Source: CALBPI01 sp039821605
GTDB taxonomy: Bacteria > Pseudomonadota > Gammaproteobacteria > Steroidobacterales > Woeseiaceae
Assembly: GCA_039821605.1 (NCBI GenBank)
Contig: JBCBNV010000001.1
Span: forward strand, 620,001-684,000
Direction: 5' to 3'
DNA: 64,000 bases
The notes under the pieces are model-generated. The model was given only the letters and a program-made list of their open reading frames with translations, did not search any database and was not told the origin of the DNA. Position numbers and translations under genes: made by a program. Below are positions 53,736-62,403 of the stretch, one piece after another (within the stretch, counting starts at the first letter, position 1; every line of letters begins with the position of its first letter).

Positions 53736-56330
53736 CTATTCGTCGTTGCTGGACCAGACCGTGTAGGTCTTGTCGTTGTCGCTGGACGGCGCGCTTTCCC
53801 AGGGCAAGAGTTGCGGCCGATCACCACCCGACGGCTTGTCCGTCGCCTGCGGTTTCGGCTTGTCAGCTCTCGGCGCCGGCTTGGCATCGTCGCTGCCGTG
53901 GTTACCGCCATTGCCGCGCGCAGCTGCGGGCTGCGCCGGTTTGGGCTGAGACGGCTTGTCGGTTGTAGCGCTGGTCTCGGCAGGCTTGGCGTCGGCGCGC
54001 GACTCGCGCCTGGGTTCCCGCGCGGGCTTCGCGTCGGCTTTCGCCTCAGCCTTCGCCTCAGCTTTGGGCGCCTGTTCCGCACGACCGCCCGAGTCCTTGC
54101 GGCGCGGCTGCTCTGCCTTCGACGCGGTGGCTTCAGTCGCGGGTTTGTCCTGCGCCTGCTGTTCGGGTTTGCGATCCTGCTGCTGTGCCGAGCTCTCGCC
54201 ACCTTGGCCCTCGGCGTTCTGCGACTTGCGCCGGCGACCGCCGCGTGAGCGTCGGCGCCGCTTGCGCTGACCGCCCTCGCCATCGGCGTCCGCATTGGAC
54301 TGCTTGGCGTTTTGCTGAGGCTGCTGGTTGCCGCGACCCTTGGCCGGTTCCCTTTTTTCGGTGTCGGCCTCGTCACGACGGCGGCCCCGCGGCTTGCGCT
54401 CGCCCTGCTTGGACTGCTGCTTGCGGTCTTCCTGCGGTTTGCCGCGGCGCGCGTTGCGCCCGCCTTCCTTGCGACTGTCCTTGCCCGAAGACTTCTTGGC
54501 TTGCTGTGGCTTGCCACGTGACTTGCGTTCGGCATTCTTCTTGGCGCGGCGGTCGGCGTCGCGCTTGCGGCGTTCCAGGCGCTCGCGCTCCTTGCGCTTC
54601 TTCTCGATCTCGATCGGGTCGGGCTCGCCGAACAGCCAATACCAGATGCGTACGAAGATGCCGGGGCGCGGGCCCGTCGCAACCGCGGATTGCTGTTGCA
54701 AGCGGCGCGGCGTCGGAGCGGGCGTCGCGGGCGTTGCGACCTGCACGGCAGGTTTCTCGGGCTCGACCTTTTCACCGCCCCATTCGGTGGCGGCTTCCTC
54801 GGTTTCGGTCGTGGCCGCCAGCTCATTGCTGGTGCCCGTGTTTTCGGGCAGGTCGACCTGATCATCCCGCACGCGGCGGATCTCGTAGTTCGGGGTCTCG
54901 AACGCCGAGTTCGCGACAAGAATCACCTGAGTCTTGTTGCGCGACTCGAGCTTCTGAACCCACTCGCGCTTCTCGTTGAGCAAGTAGGTTGCGATATCGG
55001 GCGGTAGCTGGGCAATCACCTTTGAGGTGCGTTCTTTGCGTACCTCTTCGCCGAGGACACGCAGGATCGCCAGCGCCAGAGACTCCACGGTGCGGAAGTG
55101 GCCCATGCCGTTACAGCGCGGGCAGGTGATGTGCGCAGACTCGCCGAGCGACGGGCTCAGGCGCTGGCGCGACATCTCCAGCAGGCCGAAGCGCGAAATC
55201 TTGCCGATCTGGATGCGCGCGCGGTCGGCGCGCACGGCGCCCCGCAGGCGATTTTCCACCTCGCGCTGATTCTTCGAGCTCGACATGTCGATGAAGTCGA
55301 TGACCACCAGACCGCCCAGGTCACGCAAGCGCAGCTGACGCGCGACCTCGTCGGCGGCTTCGAGGTTCGTGTTGAACGCCGTGGCCTCGATGTCGGAGCC
55401 CTTGGTGGCGCGCGCCGAGTTGATATCGATCGAGATCAGCGCCTCGGTGATGTCGATGACGATGCTGCCGCCGGACGGCAGGCGCACCTCGTGCGCGAAC
55501 GCCGTCTCGATTTGCGTTTCGATCTGGTAGCGCGTGAACAGCGGCACGCTGTCCTGGTAGCGCTTGAGCTTGCCCGCGTTGTGGGGCATCACGCTTTCCA
55601 TGAACTCGCGCGCTTCCGCGTGCGTCTTCTCGGCGTCGATGAGAATCTCGCCGATGTCATTCGAGAGGTAGTCGCGCAGCGAGCGAATGACGGCGTTGGA
55701 CTCCTGGTAGATCAGGAACGGCGACGACTTCTCGACGACGACCCGCAGAATCGCGTCCCAGACCTTGAACAGGTTGTCGAGGTCCCACTGCAGCTCTTCG
55801 GGTGTGCGGTCGATACCGGCCGTTCGCACGATGATGCTCATGCCGTCCGGGATCTCAAGCTCGGACAGCGCTTCGCGGATCTCTTCACGGTCTTCACCCG
55901 TGATGCGGCGTGAGACACCACCCGACTTGGGCTTGTTCGGCTTGAGTACCAGGAAGCGGCCCGCGAGGCTCACGAAGGTCGTGAGTGCAGCGCCTTTATT
56001 ACCCCGTTCCTCTTTTTCGATCTGGACGACGATGTCCTGGCCCTCTTTGAGGACCTCCTTGATCGAAGGCTTGTTCTTGTCGGACGGCTCGCGAACGTAG
56101 TACTCGGGCGAGATGTCCTTGAACGGCAGGAAGCCGTGGCGTTCGGCGCCGTAGTCGATGAAGGCCGCTTCGAGGCTGGGCTCGATGCGTGTAATGCGGC
56201 CTTTGTAGATGTTGGCCTTTTTACGAGCCTGGGAGGGCGCCTCGATGTTGAGGTCGTAAAGACGCTGGCCGTCGACCAGCGCCATGCGCAACTCTTCTTC
56301 TTGAGTCGCGTTGATGAGCATTCTTTTCAT
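53736..56330 (-). CDS. rne: Ribonuclease E
   Basis: RNase E is the main endonuclease of mRNA decay and rRNA/tRNA processing. The 864-residue protein begins MKRMLINATQ and has the S1 domain (KANIYKGRITRIEPSLEAAF), the catalytic region with IDITEALISIDINSARAT and VVIDFIDMSSSKNQ, and the Zn-link CPRCNGMG. The C-terminal half is disordered, Arg/Lys/Gln/Ala-rich, with a likely membrane-targeting helix at GIFVRIWYWLFGE followed by a charged coiled coil. AEAKAEAKADAKP-type repeats come next, and the end is KTYTVWSSNDE. Enolase, a possible partner, is at 2.7 kb. Confidence 0.97.
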   Translation of the reverse strand: MKRMLINATQEEELRMALVDGQRLYDLNIEAPSQARKKANIYKGRITRIEPSLEAAFIDYGAERHGFLPFKDISPEYYVREPSDKNKPSIKEVLKEGQDIVVQIEKEERGNKGAALTTFVSLAGRFLVLKPNKPKSGGVSRRITGEDREEIREALSELEIPDGMSIIVRTAGIDRTPEELQWDLDNLFKVWDAILRVVVEKSSPFLIYQESNAVIRSLRDYLSNDIGEILIDAEKTHAEAREFMESVMPHNAGKLKRYQDSVPLFTRYQIETQIETAFAHEVRLPSGGSIVIDITEALISIDINSARATKGSDIEATAFNTNLEAADEVARQLRLRDLGGLVVIDFIDMSSSKNQREVENRLRGAVRADRARIQIGKISRFGLLEMSRQRLSPSLGESAHITCPRCNGMGHFRTVESLALAILRVLGEEVRKERTSKVIAQLPPDIATYLLNEKREWVQKLESRNKTQVILVANSAFETPNYEIRRVRDDQVDLPENTGTSNELAATTETEEAATEWGGEKVEPEKPAVQVATPATPAPTPRRLQQQSAVATGPRPGIFVRIWYWLFGEPDPIEIEKKRKERERLERRKRDADRRAKKNAERKSRGKPQQAKKSSGKDSRKEGGRNARRGKPQEDRKQQSKQGERKPRGRRRDEADTEKREPAKGRGNQQPQQNAKQSNADADGEGGQRKRRRRSRGGRRRKSQNAEGQGGESSAQQQDRKPEQQAQDKPATEATASKAEQPRRKDSGGRAEQAPKAEAKAEAKADAKPAREPRRESRADAKPAETSATTDKPSQPKPAQPAAARGNGGNHGSDDAKPAPRADKPKPQATDKPSGGDRPQLLPWESAPSSDNDKTYTVWSSNDE

Positions 56331-56836
56331 GGGGTGGAGAAATCCGTAGGTGTGCGGGCATCAGGCCTGCCGACACCGAACGTGCTGCGGCCGGAGCCGC
56401 GGCGGGTCTCAGCCACACACACGCCACTGCCGAGCCACGCGATGGCGCTAGCAGTGCTTCAACAAACGCCAAGTAGACGCTGTGGATGTATGTGGTCAGG
56501 ACCATTGTGCTTCTTTGTGGGCGCGAGGCGCCTTTGAAGTCCGTTCGGGCGGGCCCGGTGTCACCGGGGCCATCCGCCAATGCTGGTCGCGTGGCACAGG
56601 GCGACGCGGCCGGGTTGAACATCGGGCCTGCCAGCTGGCAGCCCGTGAGCATTCGTTGTGCGTTTGCCGGCTTCGTGAACGTTCTTCGGGCCCCAAACGG
56701 AAGTCTGGGGCTGGCGAACCTGGAAACCTGGCGCGGACTCCGATGAGCCAGAGGTGCACACAGCAAGCGTCGGCACAGCCGACCTGCTTGGGGGATAATA
56801 TAGCAAGGCGCGTCGCCGCAGCAATCGAATAAGTCA
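56331..56836. other. 506-base divergent region: rne leader and rluC promoter
   Basis: No credible gene lies here. Frames on both strands are short or lack conserved sequence. By analogy with E. coli, where rne has a long autoregulated 5' leader, the minus-strand transcript would carry about 450 leader bases from a promoter near 56797-56824. Local inverted repeats, such as around 56553-56570 (GGGCCCGG, CCGGGGCC), may form leader hairpins. Confidence 0.6.
56797..56824 (-). promoter_or_regulatory. Putative rne promoter
   Basis: Read on the minus strand, TTGCTG (plus-strand 56819-56824) and TATATT (plus-strand 56797-56802) are 16 bases apart and match the sigma-70 hexamers in four and five positions. 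On the plus strand the same AT block contains GATAAT (56794-56799), a candidate -10 for rluC, so the two promoters may overlap. Confidence 0.5.
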
Positions 56837-57799
56837 TTGTCCAAGAAAGAGAACACGCATTCCGGCGTGCGCCACGTGCGCATCGGTCCCGACGCTGATG
56901 GTCAGCGCATAGACAATTTTCTGGCCTCGGAACTGCCCGGTGTCCCCAAAGGCAGGATCTACCGGATGCTGCGCAAGGGCGAGGTCCGCATCAACAAGGG
57001 GCGCGTGCGTCCGACCTCACGGGTCCGTGAGGGCGACGATGTGCGCATCCCGCCCGTGGCACTGGAGGTGCGCGAACAACCTGGCGTGCCGCGGGGGCTC
57101 CAGGCCCAGCTCGAGGCCGCCGTCCTGTTCGAGGACCGGGAGCTGCTCGTTATCGATAAGCCCGCAGGCGTCGCTGTGCACGGTGGCAGCGGCGTGTCGC
57201 TCGGCTGCGTCGAGGCGCTGCGCGCCATGCGCGACGATTGGCAGGAGCTGGGGCTCGCACACCGGCTCGATCGAGAGACGAGCGGGGTGCTCGTGCTTGC
57301 GAAACGGCGCAGCGCGCTGCGCCGACTGCATGCGGCGTTCCGCGAGGATCGCGTCAGCAAAGTCTACGAGGCGCTCGTCGATCGCCACTGGGATCACGGC
57401 AACATGACCATCGACGCGCCGCTACAGGTGCACACGCGGCGCGGCGGTGAGCGTCACGTCACCGTCGATGCGGGCGGCAAGCCGTCGCAGACCGAGGTGC
57501 AACGCGTGGACTCGTGTCGTGACGCCTCGCTGATGGTGGCGCGGCCGCTCACGGGGCGCACGCACCAGATCCGCGTTCATCTGCAGCACATGGGACACCC
57601 CATTGTGGGCGATGCCCGCTACGGCGATCCCGAGCGCAACGAGTGGCACGCCAAGCGCGGGCTCAAGCGGCTGTTCCTTCATGCCCAGTCGATCGCCTTC
57701 GACTTCGGAGATGGCAACGAGCGCCTGTTTACGGCCCCGTTGCCTGAGGCGCTCAATCGATATGCCCAACGCCTGTTCCGGCCCGGCGGCAGGCGCTAG
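56837..57799 (+). CDS. rluC: 23S rRNA pseudouridine synthase RluC
   Basis: RluC makes pseudouridines at 955, 2504 and 2580 of 23S rRNA. The 320-residue protein has an S4 domain at about 18-75 (QRIDNFLASELPGVPKGRIYRML), the catalytic LAHRLDRETSGVLVL with its Asp, and RPLTGRTHQIRVHLQHMGHPIVGD. The start is a TTG at 56837. The rne-rluC divergent pair is conserved in gammaproteobacteria. The stop TAG is in a CTAG shared with yceF. Confidence 0.94.
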   Translation: MSKKENTHSGVRHVRIGPDADGQRIDNFLASELPGVPKGRIYRMLRKGEVRINKGRVRPTSRVREGDDVRIPPVALEVREQPGVPRGLQAQLEAAVLFEDRELLVIDKPAGVAVHGGSGVSLGCVEALRAMRDDWQELGLAHRLDRETSGVLVLAKRRSALRRLHAAFREDRVSKVYEALVDRHWDHGNMTIDAPLQVHTRRGGERHVTVDAGGKPSQTEVQRVDSCRDASLMVARPLTGRTHQIRVHLQHMGHPIVGDARYGDPERNEWHAKRGLKRLFLHAQSIAFDFGDGNERLFTAPLPEALNRYAQRLFRPGGRR

Positions 57800-58425
57800 A
57801 CGGATTCGGGGAGTGCCGCAAAGCCCGCGCCACGCAGCGCTTCGGCCACGAAAATGAGCGGCAGGCCAATGAGCGCCGTGGGGTCTTCACTGGTCACGCG
57901 GCGGAACAGGCCGATGCCGGCTTGTTCGACTTTGAAGCCCCCCGCGCAGTGCCAGGGTGTGTCGGCCTGGACGTAGCGCACGATGTCCTCGCGCTGCAAC
58001 GTCCGGAACGCGACCGTGGTGTGGTCGATGTGGGTACGAGGCGCCTGGAAATCGTCGTCAATGACGGTGACCGCCGTGTAGAAATGGACATCCTGGCCCG
58101 ACAGGTCCAGCAGCATCTCGACGTTGGTCGCCGCGTCACCGGGCTTGCCCAGAATGCGTCCCGAGCACTCGGCCACCTGATCGGAACCGATCAGGGTCAT
58201 CGTGCCGGGCGCCGCGCCCAGCCTGCGCCAGACGGCCCCTGCTTTCTCCCGGGCGAGGCGCTGGGCGAGTGCCCGCGGCGGCTCGCCGGGCAGCGGTGAC
58301 TCGTCAATGTCAGCCGGTTCGACGTCGAAGCGGCTGGCAATTCGCGTCAGCAGCGCCCGCCGCCCTGTGGACGCCGATGCGAGCACGAGCCGTTTCTGGG
58401 GCCGTTGGGGGGCGGTATCAGGCAT
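57796..58425 (-). CDS. yceF: Maf family nucleotide pyrophosphatase YceF
   Basis: YceF hydrolyses 7-methyl-GTP, a house-cleaning reaction. The 209-residue Maf protein has LVLASASTGRRALLTRI, a GSDQVAECSGRILGKP block with the catalytic Asp, and CAGGFKVEQAGIGLF. The YceF rather than Maf subgroup is inferred from its place next to yceD-rpmF. On the minus strand TAAAAT in the 91-base divergent gap could be its -10. Confidence 0.9.
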   Translation of the reverse strand: MPDTAPQRPQKRLVLASASTGRRALLTRIASRFDVEPADIDESPLPGEPPRALAQRLAREKAGAVWRRLGAAPGTMTLIGSDQVAECSGRILGKPGDAATNVEMLLDLSGQDVHFYTAVTVIDDDFQAPRTHIDHTTVAFRTLQREDIVRYVQADTPWHCAGGFKVEQAGIGLFRRVTSEDPTALIGLPLIFVAEALRGAGFAALPESV

Positions 58426-58478
58426 CCCGGCGGGTCCTCGGTCCGGCGACTAAACGTCTATTTTAACGCTGTTTTTCT

Positions 58479-58507
58479 TTGACACGACCTCAGTCGCCTC
58501 TTATCCT
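58479..58507 (+). promoter_or_regulatory. Sigma-70 promoter of the yceD-rpmF-plsX-fabH operon
   Basis: A perfect TTGACA at 58479-58484 and TATCCT at 58502-58507 are separated by 17 bases. The expected transcription start near 58514 leaves only about three bases before the yceD ATG, so the first message would be almost leaderless. Confidence 0.65.
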
Positions 58508-58516
58508 TCGCCGGCT

Positions 58517-59095
58517 ATGGTCAGTGACGCAGCAAACGCAGTCGCCACAGTGGTGCTCAGCGAAGCTGCCGAGCGCCAGCAGCAGTTCTCGGTGCACTAC
58601 GGTGCCGCCGAGCTGCCGCGGCTCGCCGCGCTTGTGAACGAGGCCGCGAAAGACGCCGCTGGCGGCGACGTTGTCGCGCCCGACATGTGTGCGGTGCTGT
58701 CGTTTTCACAGCACGAGGCGCCGAGTTTCGTTGCAGTCTCGGTTCAGATCGAAGGCACCTACACCTTGCCGTGTCAGCGCTGCCTCGAGCTGGTTGCCGT
58801 GAAGGTCAACATTGACCAGCGACTTGCTGTGGCTGACGGGCTCGACGATACGACGCTCGAGGCACTCGAGGCCGATTTTGAACAATGGGACCACGAGGGC
58901 GACACACTCGCACTCGCGGAACTGGTGGACGAGCTGCTGATGCTCGATCTGCCACTGGTCGTCGCGCACGCGACGCTTGAGGACTGCGGTCCACTGGCGA
59001 AGCAATTGGCAGGCGATGACGAGGCGGCCGTGAGCCAGCGACCCTTTGCGGGTTTGCAGGCACTCATGGCCGGCAACGACAAACAGGACAACTGA
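58517..59095 (+). CDS. yceD: YceD family 23S rRNA accumulation protein (DUF177)
   Basis: YceD (DUF177) proteins are linked to 23S rRNA accumulation and are encoded before rpmF. The 192-residue product has the family core: the Cys pair in LPCQRCLELV, the acidic region with LAELVDELLMLDLPLV, and HATLEDCG. It lies 43 bases upstream of rpmF. In E. coli the yceD-rpmF-plsX-fabH genes are one operon that couples ribosome and membrane synthesis. Confidence 0.93.
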   Translation: MVSDAANAVATVVLSEAAERQQQFSVHYGAAELPRLAALVNEAAKDAAGGDVVAPDMCAVLSFSQHEAPSFVAVSVQIEGTYTLPCQRCLELVAVKVNIDQRLAVADGLDDTTLEALEADFEQWDHEGDTLALAELVDELLMLDLPLVVAHATLEDCGPLAKQLAGDDEAAVSQRPFAGLQALMAGNDKQDN

Positions 59096-59138
59096 GGCGG
59101 GCGTTGATGCCCGTCGCTACGAAAACCGGAGAACTGAC

Positions 59139-59333
59139 ATGGCAGTACAGAAAAGCAAGCGCACGCCGTCGACGCGCGGCGCACGTCGTGCACACGACAA
59201 GCTCAGCAAGAAGACGCTTTCGATCGAGCCCACGACGGGTGAAACGCACCTGCGCCACCACGTGAGCCCCGACGGCTTCTACCGCGGTCAGCAAGTGATT
59301 GCGGACGCGGCCGTCGAGTCCGACGACGAGTAA
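59139..59333 (+). CDS. rpmF: 50S ribosomal protein L32
   Basis: The 64-residue protein begins MAVQKSKRTPSTRGARRAHD, the L32 signature, and ends in the acidic tail VIADAAVESDDE. It lacks the four-cysteine zinc knot, so it is the zinc-independent form common in gammaproteobacteria. GGAG lies eight bases before the ATG. Confidence 0.97.
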   Translation: MAVQKSKRTPSTRGARRAHDKLSKKTLSIEPTTGETHLRHHVSPDGFYRGQQVIADAAVESDDE

Positions 59334-59343
59334 GCGGCGCAAG

Positions 59344-59365
59344 GCCCCGCCCAGCCGGGTGGGGC
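59344..59365 (+). repeat. Hairpin between rpmF and plsX
   Basis: GCCCCGCCC and GGGTGGGGC pair over nine positions with one G-U, closed by AGCC. No T tract follows, so it may stabilise the abundant rpmF message or lower read-through into plsX. Confidence 0.55.
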
Positions 59366-59400
59366 GCCCGCATTAACGGACGCGTTCGAGGCGCTCCGAC

Positions 59401-60432
59401 TTGGCACCACACGCCCGCGCATCCGTCGATGCGTCACGACCCGTCAGGCTGGCCCTGGATGCTATGAGTGGCGACAAGGGCCCGTCGGTGGTGGTCGCGG
59501 CCGCGCGTGCCATCACCCAACGTCATCCCCACGTCTCGCTCGACCTGGTCGGCGACCAAGGCGTGTTGCGTGAATTGCTCGGTGACCCATCCGAGCGTAT
59601 CGACATCGTGCACGCGGACCAGGTCGTCACGATGGACGAGCCGCCCGCCGATGCGCTTCGACGCAAGAAGCAGTCGTCGATGCGTATCGCCATCAACCGT
59701 GTCAAGGACGGGGAGGCGGCCGCGTGCGTGAGCGCGGGCAACACGGGCGCACTGATGGCCACGGCCAAGTTTGTCTTGAAGACGGTCAGCGATATCGAGC
59801 GCCCGGCGATCATGGCGGAATTGCCGGCCATGGATGGCGGCGTCTACCTGCTCGACGTGGGTGCCAATGCCAGCTGCTCGGCCGGCCAGCTCTACCAGTT
59901 TGCCGTCATGGGCAGCGTTGTCGCCGCCAATCTGTCGGGTAACAGCGCGCCACGCGTCGCCTTGCTCAACATCGGTGAGGAAGACATCAAGGGCAATCAG
60001 GTGGTGCGCGAAGCCGCAGCCCTCATCGAGGCCAGCGGCCTGAACTACGTCGGCTTCGTTGAAGGCGACGCCATCTGCCAGGGCGGCGTCGACGTTATCG
60101 TGACCGATGGCTTCACCGGCAATGTGGCGCTCAAGACCATGGAAGGCACGGCCACGCTGATCGCGCACTACCTGCGCCAGTCCTTCCTGCGTTCGCTCTG
60201 GTCGCGGCTGCAGGCGCTCGTCGCGCGACCGTCACTGAACCACTTGCGCGCGACGCTTGACCCCAGGGCCTATAATGGGGCCAGTTTCGTGGGATTGAAC
60301 GGTATCGTCATCAAGAGCCACGGCGGGGCGGACGCGGTCGCTTTCGAACATGCGATTGAGACGGCGTTGCTCGAAGTGCAGGACAATGTGCCCGCGGGAA
60401 TTGCCCGCTGGCTCTCGAACGAGGCAGCTTGA
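59401..60432 (+). CDS. plsX: Phosphate acyltransferase PlsX
   Basis: PlsX converts acyl-ACP to acyl phosphate for phospholipid synthesis. The 343-residue protein starts at a TTG at 59401 and has VRLALDAMSGDKGPSVVV, RKKQSSMRIAI, CVSAGNTGALMA, LLDVGANASCSAGQL and YNGASFVGLNGIVIKSHG. The N-terminal ten residues are variable, so a slightly later start is possible. Its stop shares a base with the fabH ATG. Confidence 0.95.
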   Translation: MAPHARASVDASRPVRLALDAMSGDKGPSVVVAAARAITQRHPHVSLDLVGDQGVLRELLGDPSERIDIVHADQVVTMDEPPADALRRKKQSSMRIAINRVKDGEAAACVSAGNTGALMATAKFVLKTVSDIERPAIMAELPAMDGGVYLLDVGANASCSAGQLYQFAVMGSVVAANLSGNSAPRVALLNIGEEDIKGNQVVREAAALIEASGLNYVGFVEGDAICQGGVDVIVTDGFTGNVALKTMEGTATLIAHYLRQSFLRSLWSRLQALVARPSLNHLRATLDPRAYNGASFVGLNGIVIKSHGGADAVAFEHAIETALLEVQDNVPAGIARWLSNEAA

Positions 60433-61397
60433 TGTACGCACGAATCGCCGGAACCGGCAGCTACGCACCCAAGAAGGTGCTGACCAACGCCGATCTCGAA
60501 AACATGGTCGACACGAGCGACGAGTGGATTCGCTCGCGCACGGGCATCGAACGGCGCTGCATTGCCGCCGACGACGAGTTCACCTCGACGCTGGCCATGC
60601 ACGCCGCGCGCGAGGCCATGGACATGGCCGGCGTATCGCCCGATGAGATCGACTTCCTCGTCGTCGGCACCACCACGCCCGACGTTGTCTTCCCCAATGT
60701 GGGCTGCCTGATCCAGGAAGACCTGGGCATTCCGGCTTGCCCATCGTTCAGCGTCGAGGCGGCCTGTACGGGCTTCATTTACGGGCTGAGTCTCGCAGAC
60801 CAGTACATGCGCAACGGCCAGGCCAAGTGCGCGCTCGTCATTGGCGCCGAGACGCTGTCGCGTGTCACCGACTGGAATGACCGCAACACCTGCGTGCTGT
60901 TTGGTGACGGCGCGGGTGCCGTCGTGCTCAAGACCGACGACAAACCCGGCATCGTATCGACCCACCTCGGTGCCGACGGCCGCTACCGCCACCTGCTCAA
61001 GATGGACGCAGGCCCGTCCAAGAATTTGAGCGACGTTGTGAAGGGCGAAGCCTTCATCCAGATGGCCGGCAACGAAGTGTTCAAGGTGGCTGTGAAGACG
61101 CTCGAGCGCATCGTCGACGTCACGCTCGAAGCCAACAACATCGGAAAAGAAGCCATCGACTGGCTGATCCCCCACCAGGCCAACATTCGCATCATCCAGG
61201 CCACGGCCAAGCGCCTTGGCATGTCCATGGATCAGGTCGTGCAGACCGTGCAGGACTACGGCAACACCTCGGCCGCATCGGTGCCCATGGCGCTCGACGT
61301 CGCGGTGCGTGACGGTCGCGTCAAGCCCGGCCAGCTGTTGCTGCTCGAAGCCTTCGGCGGTGGATTCACCTGGGGATCGGCGCTGGTCCGCTTCTAG
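60432..61397 (+). CDS. fabH: 3-oxoacyl-ACP synthase III (FabH)
   Basis: FabH starts fatty acid synthesis by condensing acetyl-CoA with malonyl-ACP. The 321-residue protein has the Cys-His-Asn triad: Cys112 in EAACTGFIYGLS, the His in WLIPHQANIRII and the Asn in YGNTSAASVP. The start ATG at 60432 gives the family N-terminus MYARIAGTGSY; a TTG one codon upstream is possible. fabD, fabG and acpP, often next, do not follow; the operon appears to end in a GC-rich repeat at 61409-61427. Confidence 0.96.
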   Translation: MYARIAGTGSYAPKKVLTNADLENMVDTSDEWIRSRTGIERRCIAADDEFTSTLAMHAAREAMDMAGVSPDEIDFLVVGTTTPDVVFPNVGCLIQEDLGIPACPSFSVEAACTGFIYGLSLADQYMRNGQAKCALVIGAETLSRVTDWNDRNTCVLFGDGAGAVVLKTDDKPGIVSTHLGADGRYRHLLKMDAGPSKNLSDVVKGEAFIQMAGNEVFKVAVKTLERIVDVTLEANNIGKEAIDWLIPHQANIRIIQATAKRLGMSMDQVVQTVQDYGNTSAASVPMALDVAVRDGRVKPGQLLLLEAFGGGFTWGSALVRF

Positions 61398-61463
61398 CGT
61401 CGGGTTGACGCCGGCGCGCCGCCGGCGGCAGGCTCGGGGCACCGCAGCCCACCGGTGCCCGAT

Positions 61464-61769
61464 ATGCCCGCTTACATGATCATCACTGCGGTCGTTCACG
61501 ACCGCGATCGTTTCCTCGCTGACTACGGCGTGCCCGCGGGCGAACTCGTCGAGAGATTCGGCGGGCGCTACCTGTTGCGCGGGCCCGGTGCCGAATGCCT
61601 GGAGGGCGATTTCGGAGCGGGTGCGGGCATGGTCATTTCGGAGTGGCCCGACAAGGCGGCCGCGCGCCGGTTCTGGGACTCACTTGAATACGCCGCGCTA
61701 AAGAAAAAGCGCGAAGGCCTCGCTGACTGCCAGGTGTTGTTGATCGAGGCGCCGAGCCTCACGGGCTGA
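61464..61769 (+). CDS. DUF1330 domain protein
   Basis: This is a small dimeric alpha/beta-barrel protein of about 101 residues. MPAYMIITAVVHDRDRFLAD, GGRYLLRGPG and VISEWPDKAAARRFWDSLEY match DUF1330, a ferredoxin-like fold family without known function. The ATG at 61464 fits the family start; a GTG at 61455 adds three residues. It is separated from fabH by 66 bases and converges with the DUF1232 gene. Confidence 0.88.
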   Translation: MPAYMIITAVVHDRDRFLADYGVPAGELVERFGGRYLLRGPGAECLEGDFGAGAGMVISEWPDKAAARRFWDSLEYAALKKKREGLADCQVLLIEAPSLTG

Positions 61770-61782
61770 CGAGCCAGCGGCG

Positions 61783-62325
61783 TCAGATCAGCGGGCGCTC
61801 GGGCAGACCCGACCGGTCGCTCTTGCCGCGCCGTGACATGCGGCCGTGCAGGGCCCAGCGTCGTTTCTCGAGCCGCTGCTCGCGAATGTCTGTGGGCACT
61901 GTCTTGAGCAGGCTCGCGCGGTAACGCGTGAAGTCGCGATACGCCTCGATGACGTGTTTGAGCTCCATGAGCAGCAGCTCGATCATGATCGCGTCGTCGA
62001 GCAGACCCAGGCCCGGCACATCATCGGGGATGAGGTCGTCGGGGTCGCAGAAGTAGACGAGGGCGGCAAGGATCTTCTCGCGGTCGCGTTTGGGCAGCGC
62101 CCAGTCCTCATCCTCGAGCATGTCGACCATGGCTTCAAGCCGCGGCACGCGTTCGCGAACAAAGTCGGGTGCCTTGCGCGAGTCGAACTCGGCCAGCATG
62201 GTGCGGGCCGCATCGACGATGTCGGCCTCGTCGGCGCAGGCAATAGTCTGCCGTGCGGCGTGCATGGCGCGGCGCAGCGCGCTGATGTCCTTGCTTGAGA
62301 TCTTGATCTTGACGACGATCGTCAC
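61783..62325 (-). CDS. DUF1232 (YkvA-like) protein
   Basis: The 180-residue protein contains the DUF1232 core ALVYFCDPDDLIPDDVPGLG, LLDDAIMIELLL, placed in a longer helical frame with a basic C-terminus. The core hydrophobic stretch may dip into the membrane. Function is unknown. It starts at a GTG at 62325, divergent from the L,D-transpeptidase. Confidence 0.85.
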   Translation of the reverse strand: MTIVVKIKISSKDISALRRAMHAARQTIACADEADIVDAARTMLAEFDSRKAPDFVRERVPRLEAMVDMLEDEDWALPKRDREKILAALVYFCDPDDLIPDDVPGLGLLDDAIMIELLLMELKHVIEAYRDFTRYRASLLKTVPTDIREQRLEKRRWALHGRMSRRGKSDRSGLPERPLI

Positions 62326-62403
62326 GTTGGCGTTGTCCTTGCTGGTGGCCGCTCCGTTAGAATAGCGCGAAGGCTACGTCGCAAGATGGCAGGGGTCAAC
62401 GAG

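Noticed and set aside
54000..54080. Short repeats resembling a repeat array
   Set aside because: They encode Ala-Glu-Ala-Lys repeats of the RNase E tail, vary in sequence and lack spacers, so they are not CRISPR or mobile repeats.
53681..54919. Long minus-strand open frame rich in Arg, Ser and Pro
   Set aside because: It is a second frame over the low-complexity, GC-rich tail of rne; the rne frame has clear homology.
60271..60276. Perfect TATAAT inside the 3' part of plsX, possible internal fabH promoter
   Set aside because: It encodes the conserved Tyr-Asn of the PlsX motif YNGASFVGL, and the TTGACC upstream is only eight bases away, too close for a promoter.
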